DNA of 64,000 nucleotides from Fonticula-like sp. SCN 57-25 (GCA_001724245.1 MEDX01000001.1:31962-95961); one strand, 5' to 3'. Positions 40,350 to 52,084 are shown, counted from the first letter of the stretch. Made by a program: numbers and translations. Notes: generated from the letters alone by a model not told the origin.

Positions 40350-41978
40350 CTAATCAATCTCAAGGTAACATGGGGCATCGTTGGGTATAGCGATCGCGCC
40401 GCGCACAAGCACACACGCCCGCGGGACGAAAGGCGTCGCGAACGATTGCCGCTCCACCCTTAGGGCCGCCTTTCTGTCGCGCGGTACACCCAGGCCCAAG
40501 TCAAGGAGGTGCGCCAGGGCGACGGACGCGGCGGGGTCGCGCGAGTCGGCGGCGCACGCAGCGTACAGACCCACGGCATCATTGTAGCGGCCCATCTCCT
40601 CGAACCGCCTCGCCAGCAACACAGCGGCGACGGCGCTGCCGCAGCCGGCCGCATGCTGAAGGTCGTCATAATAGGAGCTGTGTGCATCGTTCGACACCGC
40701 GGCCTCTGGCTTGTCACCAAAAGCTATCGTTGGAGAAATGGGCCTAGAGGCCTCTTCCTCGCGAGGGCTTTCTACGATCTCCTGCTCGCTTTGCTCACTT
40801 TCCGGCGAGTTTGGTGACTCTTCCTCGGCGTCCTCCGGCTCGGGCAAAATGTCAGACGACAGTTGCGACCTGCTCAGCGACGGCGTCGGGTTGACAATGG
40901 CCGAAAGCAGCCCGCTATCGGTCTGGACGACCGAGGGCTGCGTCTGGCTGGCTGAATCCACCCGTTGGAGCACAATTTCGGGTACGCTTTCCTTCCTGGC
41001 GGCCGCCAAAGCCTTTTTTCGCTCAAGCAGGATTCGCCCAGCGGATCCCTCGGGGTCGCCAAACTCCTCGGCACGCTTGAACCACGCAAGCGCGCGGCCC
41101 TCATCCTGTGGGACTGCGTCGCACCGGCCCGTTACGTACATTGTCGCGATCGCGGATAGGGCAGCAGGGAACCCATTCTGTGCTGCCCGCTGCATCCAGA
41201 GGAGCGCCTCGTCGTCGTTGCGCTCGACGCCGCGGCCGTCCCGCAGCGCGCACGCCACGTAAAACATGGACGGCGTGTAGTGCCCCCGCGTCGCGGCGTC
41301 CATGTGCAGTCGCACCGCAGCCGTCGCGTCCCTCGAGACGCCAACTCCGTGCGCCTTCATCTCGGCCAGCTCCGTCAGCGCGCGCACAAGCACGTCCCGC
41401 TCCTCGGCTGCGATCACGGCGGCCGCATTCGGGTAGATCTCGCACGGCGAACCGTCCGGCTCGACCAGGAGGCCGTGGTTCACGTTCTTGCTACCAAAGA
41501 GCGCAATTGCACGCCGATGTACCTCGGCGGCGCGCGAGTAGTGTGCGTGGTCGGCATGCAGGCGGGCGAGCACCGGGAGCGCCTGGATGCAACCCATGTC
41601 GGCCGCCTTGGTGAGCCACTGCGCCGCCTCCTTGTCGTCGGCATCCACGCCCCAGCCGTGCAGGTACATGAGCCCAAGGTTGCCTATTGAAGACGCCACC
41701 TTTTGCGCGGCGCCCCTACGGAACCATCTGATGGCCTCTGCATGGTTGCCCTCCACGGACTGGTAGTACAACCCGACGGTGGTCAGGGCCAGCGGCTCGC
41801 CCTCCTTGGCGGCCTTGAGCGACCACTCCAAGCCGGCCTTGGGGTCGCGCGGTACACCGTCGCCAAAGTGCAACGCCCTGCCTAGCCGCGCGCACGCCCG
41901 CGCGCTGCCCTCCTCGGCCAGCAGCCGAAGCTGCGCCAGCGCCGCTCCGGCCGACGCATCCTCCAACGCGGGCTCCAT
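40350..41978 (-). CDS. Sel1-like repeat protein
   Basis: Intronless, about 542 residues from the ATG at 41978. At least seven Sel1-type alpha-helical repeats are visible: LGRALHFGDGVPRDPKAGLE, LGLMYLHGWGVDADDKEAAQ, MKAHGVGVSRDATAAVRLH, VACALRDGRGVERNDDEALL and others, plus a final pair after a Ser/Glu-rich linker (ALAHLLDLGLGVPRDRKAAL). Sel1 proteins scaffold complexes, for example in ER degradation, or activate kinases. No signal peptide or transmembrane helix is seen, so a cytosolic scaffold is more likely. Convergent to the BRC gene and divergent from twinfilin. Confidence 0.85.
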   Translation of the reverse strand: MEPALEDASAGAALAQLRLLAEEGSARACARLGRALHFGDGVPRDPKAGLEWSLKAAKEGEPLALTTVGLYYQSVEGNHAEAIRWFRRGAAQKVASSIGNLGLMYLHGWGVDADDKEAAQWLTKAADMGCIQALPVLARLHADHAHYSRAAEVHRRAIALFGSKNVNHGLLVEPDGSPCEIYPNAAAVIAAEERDVLVRALTELAEMKAHGVGVSRDATAAVRLHMDAATRGHYTPSMFYVACALRDGRGVERNDDEALLWMQRAAQNGFPAALSAIATMYVTGRCDAVPQDEGRALAWFKRAEEFGDPEGSAGRILLERKKALAAARKESVPEIVLQRVDSASQTQPSVVQTDSGLLSAIVNPTPSLSRSQLSSDILPEPEDAEEESPNSPESEQSEQEIVESPREEEASRPISPTIAFGDKPEAAVSNDAHSSYYDDLQHAAGCGSAVAAVLLARRFEEMGRYNDAVGLYAACAADSRDPAASVALAHLLDLGLGVPRDRKAALRVERQSFATPFVPRACVLVRGAIAIPNDAPCYLEID

Positions 41979-42082
41979 CCTCACTTATGATTGGTTGTTT
42001 TGGCAAATTTGCAAATTTACATATTTTGATGCGTGTTGTTTTTGCGCTGCTTTGCTTTCCCTCGACCGACGGCTGCATCACA

Positions 42083-43166
42083 ATGTCGCACCAGAGTGGC
42101 ATCACCGCTTCGCAGCAGCTCCTGGACACCTTCTCCGGCGCTGTCCAGAACAACGACGTGCGCATCATCAAGCTGTCGATCAAGGATGACTCGGTCGTAG
42201 TCGACGCTACCGCGCCCGTCAAGGGCGACTGGCAGCAGGGTGCGTTTCGCCCTTGGCCCTGGCCCGCTCGTGCTTACCGTGGCGTTTTGCTCGCTAGACA
42301 TTGAGACCGTTGGCCAGTACCTTGAGGACAAGGCTCCCGCGTACATTCTCTTCCGCCTCGACGAGAAGACGACGCAGGGCTTCAACTGGGTGTTCATGTG
42401 CTACGTGCCTGACTATGCCAAGGTGCGCGACAAGATGCTCTACGCGTCCTCGCGCGCGACGCTCCGCAAGGCGCTCGGCGACTACCGCTTCGTTGACGAG
42501 ATCTTTGGCACTGAGCGCAAGGAGTTTGGCCTTGAGGGCTTTTCCAAGTTCCGCGTTGCCAAGAACGCCGCCGCGCCTCTCACCGAGCGCGAGGAGGAGA
42601 TCGCCCGCATGCGCAAGGAGGAGTCTGGCAGCGATGTCGGCATCACCACCAAGAAGTCGCACGTCCACGGCGTGTCGCTCCCGGTGTCGGACAAGGCGCA
42701 GCAGGCCCTCGAGTCGCTCCGCGATGGCAGCGTCAACTATGTCCAGCTTTCTGTCAACGTCGCCAACGAGGACATTGACCTCGAGATCTCCAAGGACGTC
42801 GACGTGAACGACATTGCTGGCCTCACCCCCGCGGACCACCCTCGCTACCACTTTTTCCGCTACCGCCACGCGTTCGAGGACAACACGCTTGAGCAGATCA
42901 TCTTCCTGTACAGCTGCCCGATGTCGTCCAAGGTCAAGGAGCGCATGCTCTACTCGTCGTGCAAGTCGGCCATCTCCGCCCTCGGCGTCAACATTGGCCT
43001 CACAATTGACAAGAACGCCGAGGTCAGCGAGACCTCGGAGATCACCGAGGCGTACATCTTTGAGGAGCTCCACCCCAAGAAGCCCGAGGAGAAGAAGGCC
43101 TTCAAGAAGCCCGCCAGGCCGACCTCCCGCCCACCGTCCCGCACCCCCACCCCCGCTGCCCAATAG
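42083..43166 (+). CDS. TWF: Twinfilin
   Basis: Two exons (42083-42239, 42298-43166), 341 residues. Two ADF/cofilin-homology domains: the first spans residues about 8-140 (ILFRLDEKTTQGFNWVFMCYVPD, ASSRATLRKALGDYRF) and the second 175-310 (YHFFRYRHAFEDNTLEQIIF, YSSCKSAISALGV). The C-terminal tail (KKAFKKPARPTSRPPSR) is basic and Pro-rich, as in twinfilins that bind capping protein. Twinfilin sequesters actin monomers and caps filament ends. It shares a 104-bp divergent promoter with the Sel1 gene. Confidence 0.93.
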
Positions 43167-43315
43167 ACGGGTCTGATCGTATACATAGGCTGCTTTTCGT
43201 TTGGAGCGAGCGGCGGCGGTTGTCTCGCCCATCGCTCCTCGCTTTCCGCTCTTCTTAAATAATAATGACAATCATCGTATTATATCACAGTATACAATTG
43301 CGCAGAGCAGCACAC

Positions 43316-44263
43316 TTACAGATTACTCTTCCACTGAGGCTTGCGCTTCTGCGAAAAGGCGGTGAGGCCCTCTACGCGATTCTCGCCCATGAGCATCGCC
43401 TGGACCTGCTCCATCTTGATCTGGCCCTTCATCGCCTTGAAGATGTCCGCCTCCTTGAGCGTCTCCAGCACGACTTGCTGGTACCAGCTCACTGTTAGCC
43501 ACAAAAAAGCAGCGTTATTGGCGCACCTTTGACGCGCGAATAGAGTCTGGCGAGCACGCCGTGATTTGGGCGGCGACCTCGAGGGCGCGCGCGAGGAGCT
43601 GATCGTGCGGGACGACCTCGGAAACAAAGCCAAGGCGGCATCCCTCTTGCGCGCTTACCCGCTGGCCCGTGAGGATCATGCGCATTGCGCTGTGGTAGCC
43701 GATCATGCGCGGGAGGCGGACGAGGCCGCCGGCGAGTGCCGCCAGTCCCACCTTGGGCTCGGGCAGGGCAAACTCGGCCTTTTCCGAGGCGATGACAATA
43801 TCGCAGGAAAGCGCGAGCTCCATGCCACCGCCAAACGCAATGCCGTTCACCGCCGCGATGATGGGCTTGAGACACGTGCTGCGCAGCGTCAGGCCGCCAA
43901 AGCCCGTCTTGGCAGGCCGCAAGGGGCTCCCGTCCGCATTCTTGAGGCCAAACTTGAGATCTGCCACCGGCCAAGTTAGCGGCAACGACAAGCGGAGGTA
44001 ATGCAGTACCAAAACCGGCGCAAAAGGCCTGGCCGGTGCCGCAGAGGACAGCGACCCACAGCGTTGGCGTTGCCTCAAAGTAGTCCCAAATGCGCGACAG
44101 TTCACCATCAGCCTGTAATATAACATGAGCGCGGCGCGCGACCCCAAAAGGTACATACCTCCCAATTGAGCGAGTTCATTGCCTGCGGGCGGTTCAGCGT
44201 AACCACCAGGACATGGTCCTGGACCACCTCGATCTTTGCATACTTGAGTGAGGCGGTGTCCAT
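43316..44263 (-). CDS. Enoyl-CoA hydratase/isomerase family protein
   Basis: Four exons: 44263-44159, 44112-44010, 43960-43527, 43477-43316; 267 residues. Crotonase fold: LVVTLNRPQAMNSLNWE, the first oxyanion-hole region LCGTGQAFCAGFDLK (spliced) and the second AVNGIAFGGGMELALSCDIV, then FALPEPKVGLAALAGGLVRLP. A Glu in PEPKVG is present, but the second catalytic Glu position of classical hydratases (PGAGGT) is replaced by AALAGG. It resembles CaiD/carnitinyl-CoA-dehydratase-like enzymes. No peroxisomal C-terminal tripeptide (ends KSNL) or clear mitochondrial presequence is seen, so the location is open. Confidence 0.82.
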
Positions 44264-44538
44264 GCTTGCCTCGGCGCTGCTGCGTGCTTTGGTTTGTTGA
44301 TGTACGGCCCCAGTGATCACGTACAAAGTGTGACATTTACCTTTAATACCTGTGATTGGCCAGAAATTGAAATACCAAGCAATGATTGGTCGATTGCGGT
44401 GGGCCCAACTTTCGGCCGAGTTGGATGCGACTTTCGCCACGCTTTCACCGCCACACTTCCCTTTCACCGAGCAGTGACAAAGAAAAGCGGCCAATCCCAA
44501 AAAGAAAAGGCTGCCTTTTTTTTGGAATCGCAAGGAAG

Positions 44539-46421
44539 ATGGCTCTCAAGATTCCCCGCACGGGCTTGACCGAGCTTCTTAAGGACGGCTACAAGGTACG
44601 GCCTCTGCTTTCTTTGCTGCGTTTTTTTCTTTTCTTTTCCTCTGACGCGCGTCAAATTCTTTCTTTGTCCATGTAGCACTACTCGGGCCTCGAGGAAGCC
44701 GTGTACCGCAACATCAATGCGTGCAAGGAGCTCTCGCAGGTGACGCGCACGTCGCTTGGCCCGAACGGCAAGAACAAGATGATTGTGAACAATCTTGAGA
44801 AGCTGTTTGTGACCAACGATGCCGCCACCATCATGAAGGAGATGGAGGTGATCCACCCCGCCGCTCGCCTGCTTGTCATGGCCTCTGAGCAGCAGCAGAA
44901 GGAGGTCGGTGACGCGTCCAACTTTGTTATTGTCTTTGCCGGCGAGCTCCTGCAGCTTGCCGAGGGCCTCCTCAAGCTTGGCCTGCACCCGAATGACGTG
45001 GTGGAGGGCTACAAGAAGGCCTCGAAGAAGGCGCTCGAGCTCCTCGACTGTGCGCCTTATTTTTTATTTTCGCTCTTTTTTACTCATTTCCCACTCTTTT
45101 GCTCGTTTGCAGCCATGGTCGTCAAGACGATTGGTGATTTGCGCGATCGCGACACCGTGATTGCTGCTCTTCGTAGCTCGATTGCCAGCAAGCAGTTTGG
45201 CTATGAGGATTTTCTGTCTGCCCTCGTCACCGACGCGTGCCTGTCGATCCTCCCGGCTTCTGCCAAGCAGTTCAATTTGGATAACATTCGCGTGATCAAG
45301 GTGATGGGCGCCGGCTTGACGGACTCTACGTGGATCCGCGGCATGGTTTTCGAGCGCGAGCCCGATTCCACCATCCAGCGCGCCGAGAATGCCAAGGTTG
45401 CCATCTTCACGTGCAGCCTGGACATTATGCGCACAGAGACCAAGGGCACTGTCCTCCTGCACAACAGCGAGGAGCTCATGTCGTTCTCGAAGGGCGAGGA
45501 GGTTGGCCTCGAGACGGCCATCAAGGAGATCGCCGACGCTGGCGTCAAGGTCGTCGTGACCGGCTCGGGCATCGGCGAGCTCGCGCTCCACTTTATCAAC
45601 CGCTACAACCTCATGGCGCTCAAGGTGCACTCCAAGTTTGACCTGCGCCGCCTCTGCAAGGCCACCGGCGCCACGGCGCTCGCCCGCCTCGGCGGCCCGA
45701 CGCCCGAGGAGATCGGCCACTGCGACCTCGTCGAGACGACCGAGATTGGCGGCGACCGCGTCACCGTCTTCCGCCAGAAGCCCGAGGACGAGTCGGCCGT
45801 CGCCACCATCGTCATCCGCGGTGCCACCAAGAATATGATGGACGATGTTGAGCGCGCCGTCGACGACGCCGTCAACTCGTTCCGCGTGCTCACGCGCGAC
45901 CCCCGCGTGCTCGCCGGCGCCGCCGCCGTCGAGATTGAGCTCGCCAACCAGCTCGCCTCGCTCGGCGAGAAGACGCCCGGCCTCGAGCAGTACTCGATCA
46001 AGAAGTTTGCCGAGGCGTTCGAGGTCATCCCCCGCACGCTCGCCGAGAACGCCGGTCTGGACGTACGTTTTTATTTGGTTTGTCACTTTGTGCTAACGGC
46101 CCGAGCAGAGCACCGAGGTCATTGCCAAGCTCTACGCTGCGCACATGGCCGGCAAGACCACCGCCGGTGTCGACGTCGAGAGCGAGGACAACGGTGTCCT
46201 CGATGCCGCCGAGCACAACATTTTCGACGCCCACACAACAAAGTACTGGGGCATCAAGTTTGCCACCGAGGCCGCCGTCACCGTCCTCCAGGTCGACCAG
46301 GTACGATTTTTTTTTTCATATTAATGGTGTGCTGAATGTGGCCCGTTTGCTATAGATCATTATGAGCAAGCCGTCTGGTGGCCCCAAGCCTCGCGACAAC
46401 CCGAACTGGGACGAGGACTAA
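44539..46421 (+). CDS. CCT8: CCT/TRiC chaperonin subunit theta
   Basis: Five exons: 44539-44595, 44677-45049, 45113-46062, 46109-46300, 46356-46421; 545 residues. Group II chaperonin motifs: SLGPNGKNKMIVNNLEKLFV, TNDAATIMKEMEV, GDASNFVIVFAGELL (GDGTT-equivalent), IVIRGATKNMMDDVERAVDD, EAFEVIPRTLAENAG. The GPNGKNK and KPSGGPKPRDNPNWDED ends match the theta subunit. It is part of the eight-subunit ring that folds actin and tubulin. Intron 1 is 81 nt, one of the longer ones. Confidence 0.95.
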
Positions 46422-46688
46422 TTGTGGTCGCAGGCCGATGCGGCGCTGCCCCAAAAAAAGAAAAACGAAAAAGGATTTTTTTCAAGGGCAAGAGGGATTG
46501 CAAAGGTAGATATTTGTGCAGTAGTGCATGCGTGCGTTTGACATACTTTTTTGGAATAATAATAAACGCGTAAAAAACGATTGTGCTATAATTTCATTCA
46601 CATTCAGAAAGGCGACCGTAGGAGGATGGCCGAAAGGTAAAATATGCTCTACAGATGTACAAGGAACAGAAAGGCGCCCATGACAGGC
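46422..46688. other. 3' flanks of CCT8 and the LYR gene
   Basis: Convergent intergenic DNA with several A-rich and AATAAA-like stretches (for example near 46556-46563), consistent with back-to-back poly(A) sites. No gene seen. Confidence 0.5.
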
Positions 46689-47015
46689 CTACCAGGAGGA
46701 ATACTCCATCGGGTTGCGCGGCTGAGGAATAACCCCTTGCTTCAATTGCTCGAGAACGTGCTCCCCGATAGCCATCAGCCGCCGCTGATCTGCGCGGCTC
46801 TTGTCATTGCGGAGCTCGCGAAAGTTTAGCCTCACTTCCTACAGCATGGGGTTGGCAAAACCGAAATGCAAGCGATTTCAATAACAAGGTACCTCTTTTA
46901 ATGTAAAGGCAACGAGCTCGCGCGGCTCTGCGCGGCCGACCTCCCGCAGCAGCTGCCGGTACAGCGACCGCACGACGGCCGGCTGCACCGCATCGCCAAA
47001 GATCCGTGCTGACAT
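46689..47015 (-). CDS. LYR-motif mitochondrial protein
   Basis: Two exons (47015-46893, 46838-46689), 90 residues, too short and split to show as a single ORF. The protein has VVRSLYRQLLREV, the LYR signature of small mitochondrial helical proteins that bind acyl carrier protein and act in Fe-S transfer or respiratory complex assembly, followed by a helical EEVRLNFRELRN segment. I cannot say which LYRM/FMC1 member it is. The intron has a gtacct donor. Its promoter holds a palindromic TGACGTCA. Confidence 0.68.
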
Positions 47016-47022
47016 GCTCGTG

Positions 47023-47030
47023 TGACGTCA
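47023..47030 (+). promoter_or_regulatory. CRE/ATF-type palindrome upstream of the LYR gene
   Basis: TGACGTCA lies 8 bp upstream of the ATG at 47015, with a further TGACGTA half-site 11 bp away. Identical palindromes occur at 55735-55742 and 61908-61915. Confidence 0.4.
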
Positions 47031-47202
47031 CTGATGACGTAGGTGGCTGAACTTTTGAGCATCTTTGATTTGAGGGCAATATTGTGTGCAGCAATATAAC
47101 TGTAAAGGATACCAGGTACGTTGTATTTACTAATGGCAGTGCCGCGCACATGCGTCGAAGGACAACGTGCCGCGACAACTAATAAAAGATCACACTCGCC
47201 AT

Positions 47203-50200
47203 TTACTCAAACGTGAAGCGGAAGGTACGAATGTCCATGGGGCGGAGCGTCGTGACCTTGTCGACAGTGGTGAGCGGGCCCCACGCCTCGGTGGTCCTGG
47301 CTGTATTCGCAAGCACACATTCGTCAGTCAACATTATCTCATATTCCCTTAAGCACGTACGCGTAAAGTCGAGCCTGTCGACGTTGTCGAGCGGCTGGGT
47401 GGCGGTGAGCTCGAGCTCGTTCGACACCGAGTAGTTTGCCTGGAGCAGCTCGAGGAGGTCGACCGACACGGTGGCGCCGCTGCGCGCGCTCTCGTAAATG
47501 TTCTGGACGCGGACGACGGCGGACGACCAGTCCTCGCTGGCGTCGGTCTTGATGCTCATGAGGTGCGCGCCGCGCGGGAGGTCGCCCTTGAGGAACGAGT
47601 ACTCGGCGCGGACGGCGGCCCACTCGGACGGCGCGACGGCGGCGGTGCCGTAGATGTTGCGCGGGCGGTACTGGAGGCGCATGTTGACGAGCGGGGCGAG
47701 GTCGTGGTTGGACGCGACCGTGTCGGCGAGCAGCCAGAAGCGCGGGTACACAATGGTGGTGTCGTCGAGCGGCTCGTTCATGCCGCGGCCGTCGTCGTAC
47801 TGGCAGCGGCGGTGAAGCATCATCTCAATCTCGCCGTCCACCTGCGAGCCAACGCCGACAGTGCGGTCGCTGAAGAAGGACAGCGCGCGGCTGTCGCCCT
47901 CGAGGTGCGACTGCATCACCATCGGGTAGTAGTTGGCGGCGAACTTGGTCGAGCGCTCGTGGACGCGCGCGCGGACCTCAATGCCGTTGTTGTCCGAGTA
48001 GAAGACGGGCGCGTCAAGGTCAGAGCGGTAGCGCACAATAACCTCGCGGTTCTGCTCGAGCACGCCGACGCGGAAGCGGACCTGGAGAGCGCCCTGCTCC
48101 TCAATCGAGCCGCCGCGAGCAACGCGGAGGAACATCTCGTGAGTCGGGCCGTACGTCAGGCGGATCTCCTGGACAAGCGGGCCGTCAACAAAGCTCGAGT
48201 CGGTCAGCGTCAGCGGGGCGGCCTCGTTGGAAGTGCGGAAAATGTACGCGCCCTGAACGAAAAAGACGTGAGTCACACTTTGATGCCAATGCAATGCTTT
48301 AACACGTACCGACTTTTGGCCAGAGCCAGTGTAGCTGGTGTACTCGTACATCTGCGCCTCAAAGGTCGAGACGGCACCGGTGGCGTTCTGCGAAATGGTG
48401 ATGCGCAGGGCGTCGCCGACAACCTCGGCGGTGACATCGGCGGCGTCGTTGTACATCTGGTACGCGACATTGCGCTTGGCCTTCTGGAGCTTGGTCGTGG
48501 CGCGGCTACACACGTCAACACATTAGAAAAAAAAAAAGCATGGCGAGAGAGCGCGTACACGGCGGCCTGGAGGTAAAAGACCTTGTAGCCGGCGGCGGGG
48601 ATGGACACCTCAAAGACGTACTCGAACATGGCGGGGTCGTGGGTGGGGATGACCTGCGACGCGACCATGCCGCCGTCCTTGTTGAGGACGACGAGGTCAT
48701 CGCGCGGGACAAAGATCGAGTGAACCGTGTCGACGCTCCAGCCGAGCGTGTTGGACACGACAAAGGGGAGCACGTTGTCGCCCGAGAGCTCGGTCGCGGC
48801 CTTCATGTCAAAGCTGAGGCCCGACGCGTCGACGCCGCCGCCGAGGAGCGCGGCAAAGGCGGCCGCCTGGACCTCCTCAGACTCGTCCGTGCCGTCGAGC
48901 AGGTGGTCATAGTACATGTTGATGACGGCAATCTTGGAGGTGCCCGTCACGCCGTCGTGGTGCTGAGCCTCGGCCTGCGCGTAGCGGAGCGGCAGGAGCT
49001 GCGAGGTCGGAACGGAAAAGTCGCCCTCGGTGGCGGCGGCCTGCGCAAAGAGCTCGGTGGTGCGGCCGAGCGACTGCGTCTCGCGGATGAGGCTGTGGCA
49101 CAGTAAGTAAAACAAAAAACCTTTGGGGCAGAGAGCGCCGTACCCCTTGAGCTGGCTGTGGGTGGTAAAGTAGCCGGTCCAGTACGAGTCGGCGTTGTCG
49201 GCGTACGGGAAAAAGTCCTCGGTGTAGACCGGGAAGTCGACGTCCGGGACCGAGGCGACGGCCGAAAAGTACTCGCTGAGGGTGGCGTACTTGATCGTGA
49301 CGCCAAACTCGTCGCTGCGGTCGTTGATGTAGTCGATGAGCTTGTCCCAGTTGACAAACTGGACGGTCGCGTTCTGCCAGCGGAAGTCGTCGCCGCCGGG
49401 GATCAGCAGGTGCTCCGTCAGGTAGTAGGCGGCGCGCTTGCGGATGTCGGTGACAAGGGTCCTAAAAGGTACGGATTAATGAGCACACGTGCATCGCCAC
49501 GTGGGGCAGGCGTACTGGGCCTTGGAGGCAATGTTCGCGTCCGTGATCGGCGTGTCCTTTTCAAAGTTGAAGCCGTTCGGGAACGAGTAGTGGTTATCGA
49601 GGATGTGAGTGAACATCTCGACCTCCTCGCCGAGCGAGTTGGAACCGCTAAGGGCGGGGTGAGCAACAAGAGGGTGATATCTAAGAGCCGTACCGCCAGA
49701 TGAACTCCATGTGCTTGCTAGCCTTCCACTCGTCCTTGAGCGAGTAGTGGATGCGGTTGATGACGTGCGCGTTAAAGCCCATCATCGCGTTCATCGTCGG
49801 GTAGTAGCTCGAGAGGCCAAAAGGATCTGCGCGCGAGACGTTAGTCTCGTGTCAGCTAAGAAATTAGGGGCGCACCGATCTGCCAGCCGATGCGGGGCGT
49901 GACATTAAAGTTCTCGCGCAGCCACGCGTGTCCCTCGGTCATCTGGTTGGTGGACGCAGAATACGTCGGGTCAGCGTCGTCGTTCATGGCCCAGCCGCCG
50001 ACAACAAACTCAATCTGCCCGTTTGCGAGCATCTGGTGGGCGACCGCCTTCTGCGAAGGGGAAGCCTCGTTCCACCACATGGAGAAAAAGGCCATCTCAA
50101 CAATGATGAAGCGGCGGCGAGGGTCCTTGGGGAGCTCCTCAAACACCGTGTTGTAAATGTAGCGCACTTGCTGTTGAGGGGCATGTGTAAGCGCCAGGAG

Positions 50201-50357
50201 TTCGCAAAGGCAGCGATCGTACCTGGTCATAGTACTCGTCAATGGTCTTGAGCCATCCGACGTCGCAGTGCGAGTGGGGAATGAGCCACACGGTCGTGGA
50301 CTGCGCCACTGCCGCGAGCAGCAGCGTGCCGACAACCGACCACGCAGACCACCGCAT
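47203..50357 (-). CDS. GH38 alpha-mannosidase, lysosomal type
   Basis: Nine exons: 50357-50223, 50170-49876, 49826-49694, 49647-49516, 49461-49144, 49092-48559, 48505-48310, 48252-47361, 47300-47203; 910 residues. Signal peptide MRWSAWSVVGTLLLAAVAQS, then HSHCDVGWLKTIDEYY, the lysosomal-class start with the zinc-binding His-x-Asp. The catalytic nucleophile Asp sits in GWQIDPFG, which is split by intron 2. HHDGVTGT and an RCQYDDGRGMNEPLDD block fit the C-terminal domains. It trims alpha-mannose from N-glycans in lysosomes. The start is the only in-frame ATG upstream. Divergent from a DEAD-box gene (131 bp apart). Confidence 0.93.
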
Positions 50358-50488
50358 GTTTCGGGATGGTGCAGTCGTGGCAAACACGTCTCAATCTGGT
50401 CTCAAAGAAGCTCTCGTGATCACCTTTGACTACCGACGCACATTGCTGTGGCAATGTTGCGGATCACGTGGCCATTTGAAAGGGTGAC

Positions 50489-52084
50489 ATGTTGCGTGGC
50501 GGGGCGGCGGCTTGGCGGAGGCCGCTGTCGGTGGCGGCACCAGAGCTTAAGGCTGGCGCCGGGCGCATCTCGTTCGGCCAGCTTGGTCTTCCGCTTCATG
50601 TTTACGACAAGCTTTCTTCTAATGTAAAGTTTCCCTCGATGGTCCAGATCGCCGCGACGCCCGTGATCCTGCGCGGTGCCGATGCCGTGATCCAGACGTC
50701 GCCGGGATCGGGAAAGACGCTGGCTTACCTTCTTCCTCTGATCGCGGGCCTCGATCGCCGCATTGCTCTCCCGCAGGCCGTTGTCATTGCGCCCAGCCGC
50801 GAGCTTGTGTATCAGCTTCGCGGCGTTGCTGTTGGCCTGCTGTCGGGCGGCTCCAAGCAGGCGCGCGCGCATCCTCTGCGCGTCGAGGTCGCCGTCGGCA
50901 ACATCAGCGACGAACGTATCGAGTCGCTGATTGAGCAGCCGCCGCAGCTCATCTTTGGAACGCCTCTCGCTGCGACGCGCCTTCTTGGTCGCCTTAACCG
51001 CGGCCGCGTCCGGTCGGTGGTTCTGGACGAAGCGGACGCGCTGCTCTCCAACGCGTCCCTGCGCTCCATCATCAGTGGCGGGCTGCTTGACCGCGACGGC
51101 CCCGTGGGCGTCCCGCGCGATGCGCAGATCGTCACGGCGTCGGCCATCATGTCTGACCACGTCATCGCGATGATCAAGCAGCACATGAAGCGCGATATTG
51201 CCGGCCACGTCGGCGCCGCCGTCGTCACCAACGGCGTCCTCGACCGCCTCGAGCGGGCGCTCGCCGACGCCGAAAAGACACAGGATCTTACCGTTCTGCC
51301 GCCCGCCGAAATCCGGCGGCTCGCAGAGGCGCACGTCATCACTGTGGGCGATCTCGAGGCCGAGCACCGCATGCGCGCAAACATTCCCTCTTCGCTCGCG
51401 CCCTCTATCGAGCACCTGATCCTGCTCGTGGAAGGAAAGTCGCCGCGGCCGCCGGCAAAGACGACAACGACCGACGCCGATGCTGAATCACCGTCCGAGC
51501 CCGCCGCTGACGGCACCGACGCCGCGCCTGCGCCCACCGAGATTGTTCTTTCCACCCCTGCCAAAGAGCACGCCAAGGCGCCGTCGCCGGTGGCCATGGC
51601 GGCCGCCTTTTCGCGCTGGTTCGCGGTGGCGCGCCCGCAGTGCGTCCTGGTATTCTGTCGCGACCGGCTGTCGGCCGCCCACGCGTCGCAGCTGCTACAA
51701 GACAAGGGTTTTGACGCGCCCGTGATCCACAACGCCGTGTCGGCCGAGACGCGCGTGCGCATTCTCCGCAACATTGCCTGCCGCCGCCTGCGCGTCGTCA
51801 TCACGACCGACCTGCTGGGGCTTGGCATTGACCTGCCGGCGCTGTCGCACATCTTCAACTGGGATGCGCCCGCCGAGTGGGAGCAGTACGTTCACCGCGC
51901 GGGTCGCGTGGGGAGGCTCGACACGCTCGCCAGGCGGCATGGCGTTGTTGTGACGCCAGTCGCGAGGGGGTCAAGGGAGCTCGAGACAATGGAGCGCGTG
52001 ATTGGGCGCCTGGGCGTCAAGGCAAAGACCGTGTCGGTGAAGAGCGGCGCCATGACCGAGCAGCCGCCGTTTGGACGCGCATAA
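50489..52084 (+). CDS. DEAD-box RNA helicase, probably mitochondrial
   Basis: Intronless, 531 residues. Walker A is TSPGSGKT (70-77), where most family members have AxTGSGKT; DEAD at 180-183; the SAT motif is changed (VTASAIMS); motif VI HRAGRVGR starts near 469; TDLLGLGIDLP is motif V. The N-terminus (MLRGGAAAWRRPLSVAA) is Arg-rich and lacks acids, suggesting mitochondrial import. A long insertion (about residues 215-365) between the two RecA domains is mostly low complexity. It probably unwinds RNA in mitochondria, but the degenerate SAT motif may limit unwinding. Confidence 0.85.
   Translation: MLRGGAAAWRRPLSVAAPELKAGAGRISFGQLGLPLHVYDKLSSNVKFPSMVQIAATPVILRGADAVIQTSPGSGKTLAYLLPLIAGLDRRIALPQAVVIAPSRELVYQLRGVAVGLLSGGSKQARAHPLRVEVAVGNISDERIESLIEQPPQLIFGTPLAATRLLGRLNRGRVRSVVLDEADALLSNASLRSIISGGLLDRDGPVGVPRDAQIVTASAIMSDHVIAMIKQHMKRDIAGHVGAAVVTNGVLDRLERALADAEKTQDLTVLPPAEIRRLAEAHVITVGDLEAEHRMRANIPSSLAPSIEHLILLVEGKSPRPPAKTTTTDADAESPSEPAADGTDAAPAPTEIVLSTPAKEHAKAPSPVAMAAAFSRWFAVARPQCVLVFCRDRLSAAHASQLLQDKGFDAPVIHNAVSAETRVRILRNIACRRLRVVITTDLLGLGIDLPALSHIFNWDAPAEWEQYVHRAGRVGRLDTLARRHGVVVTPVARGSRELETMERVIGRLGVKAKTVSVKSGAMTEQPPFGRA

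Noticed and set aside
42294-43271. Long open frame (325 codons) on the strand opposite twinfilin
   Set aside because: It is a shadow frame caused by GC-rich codon use; the plus strand has full twinfilin domains.
44101-44263. Reading the enoyl-CoA hydratase as fully bifunctional
   Set aside because: Only a 267-residue crotonase fold is present, with no dehydrogenase domain.
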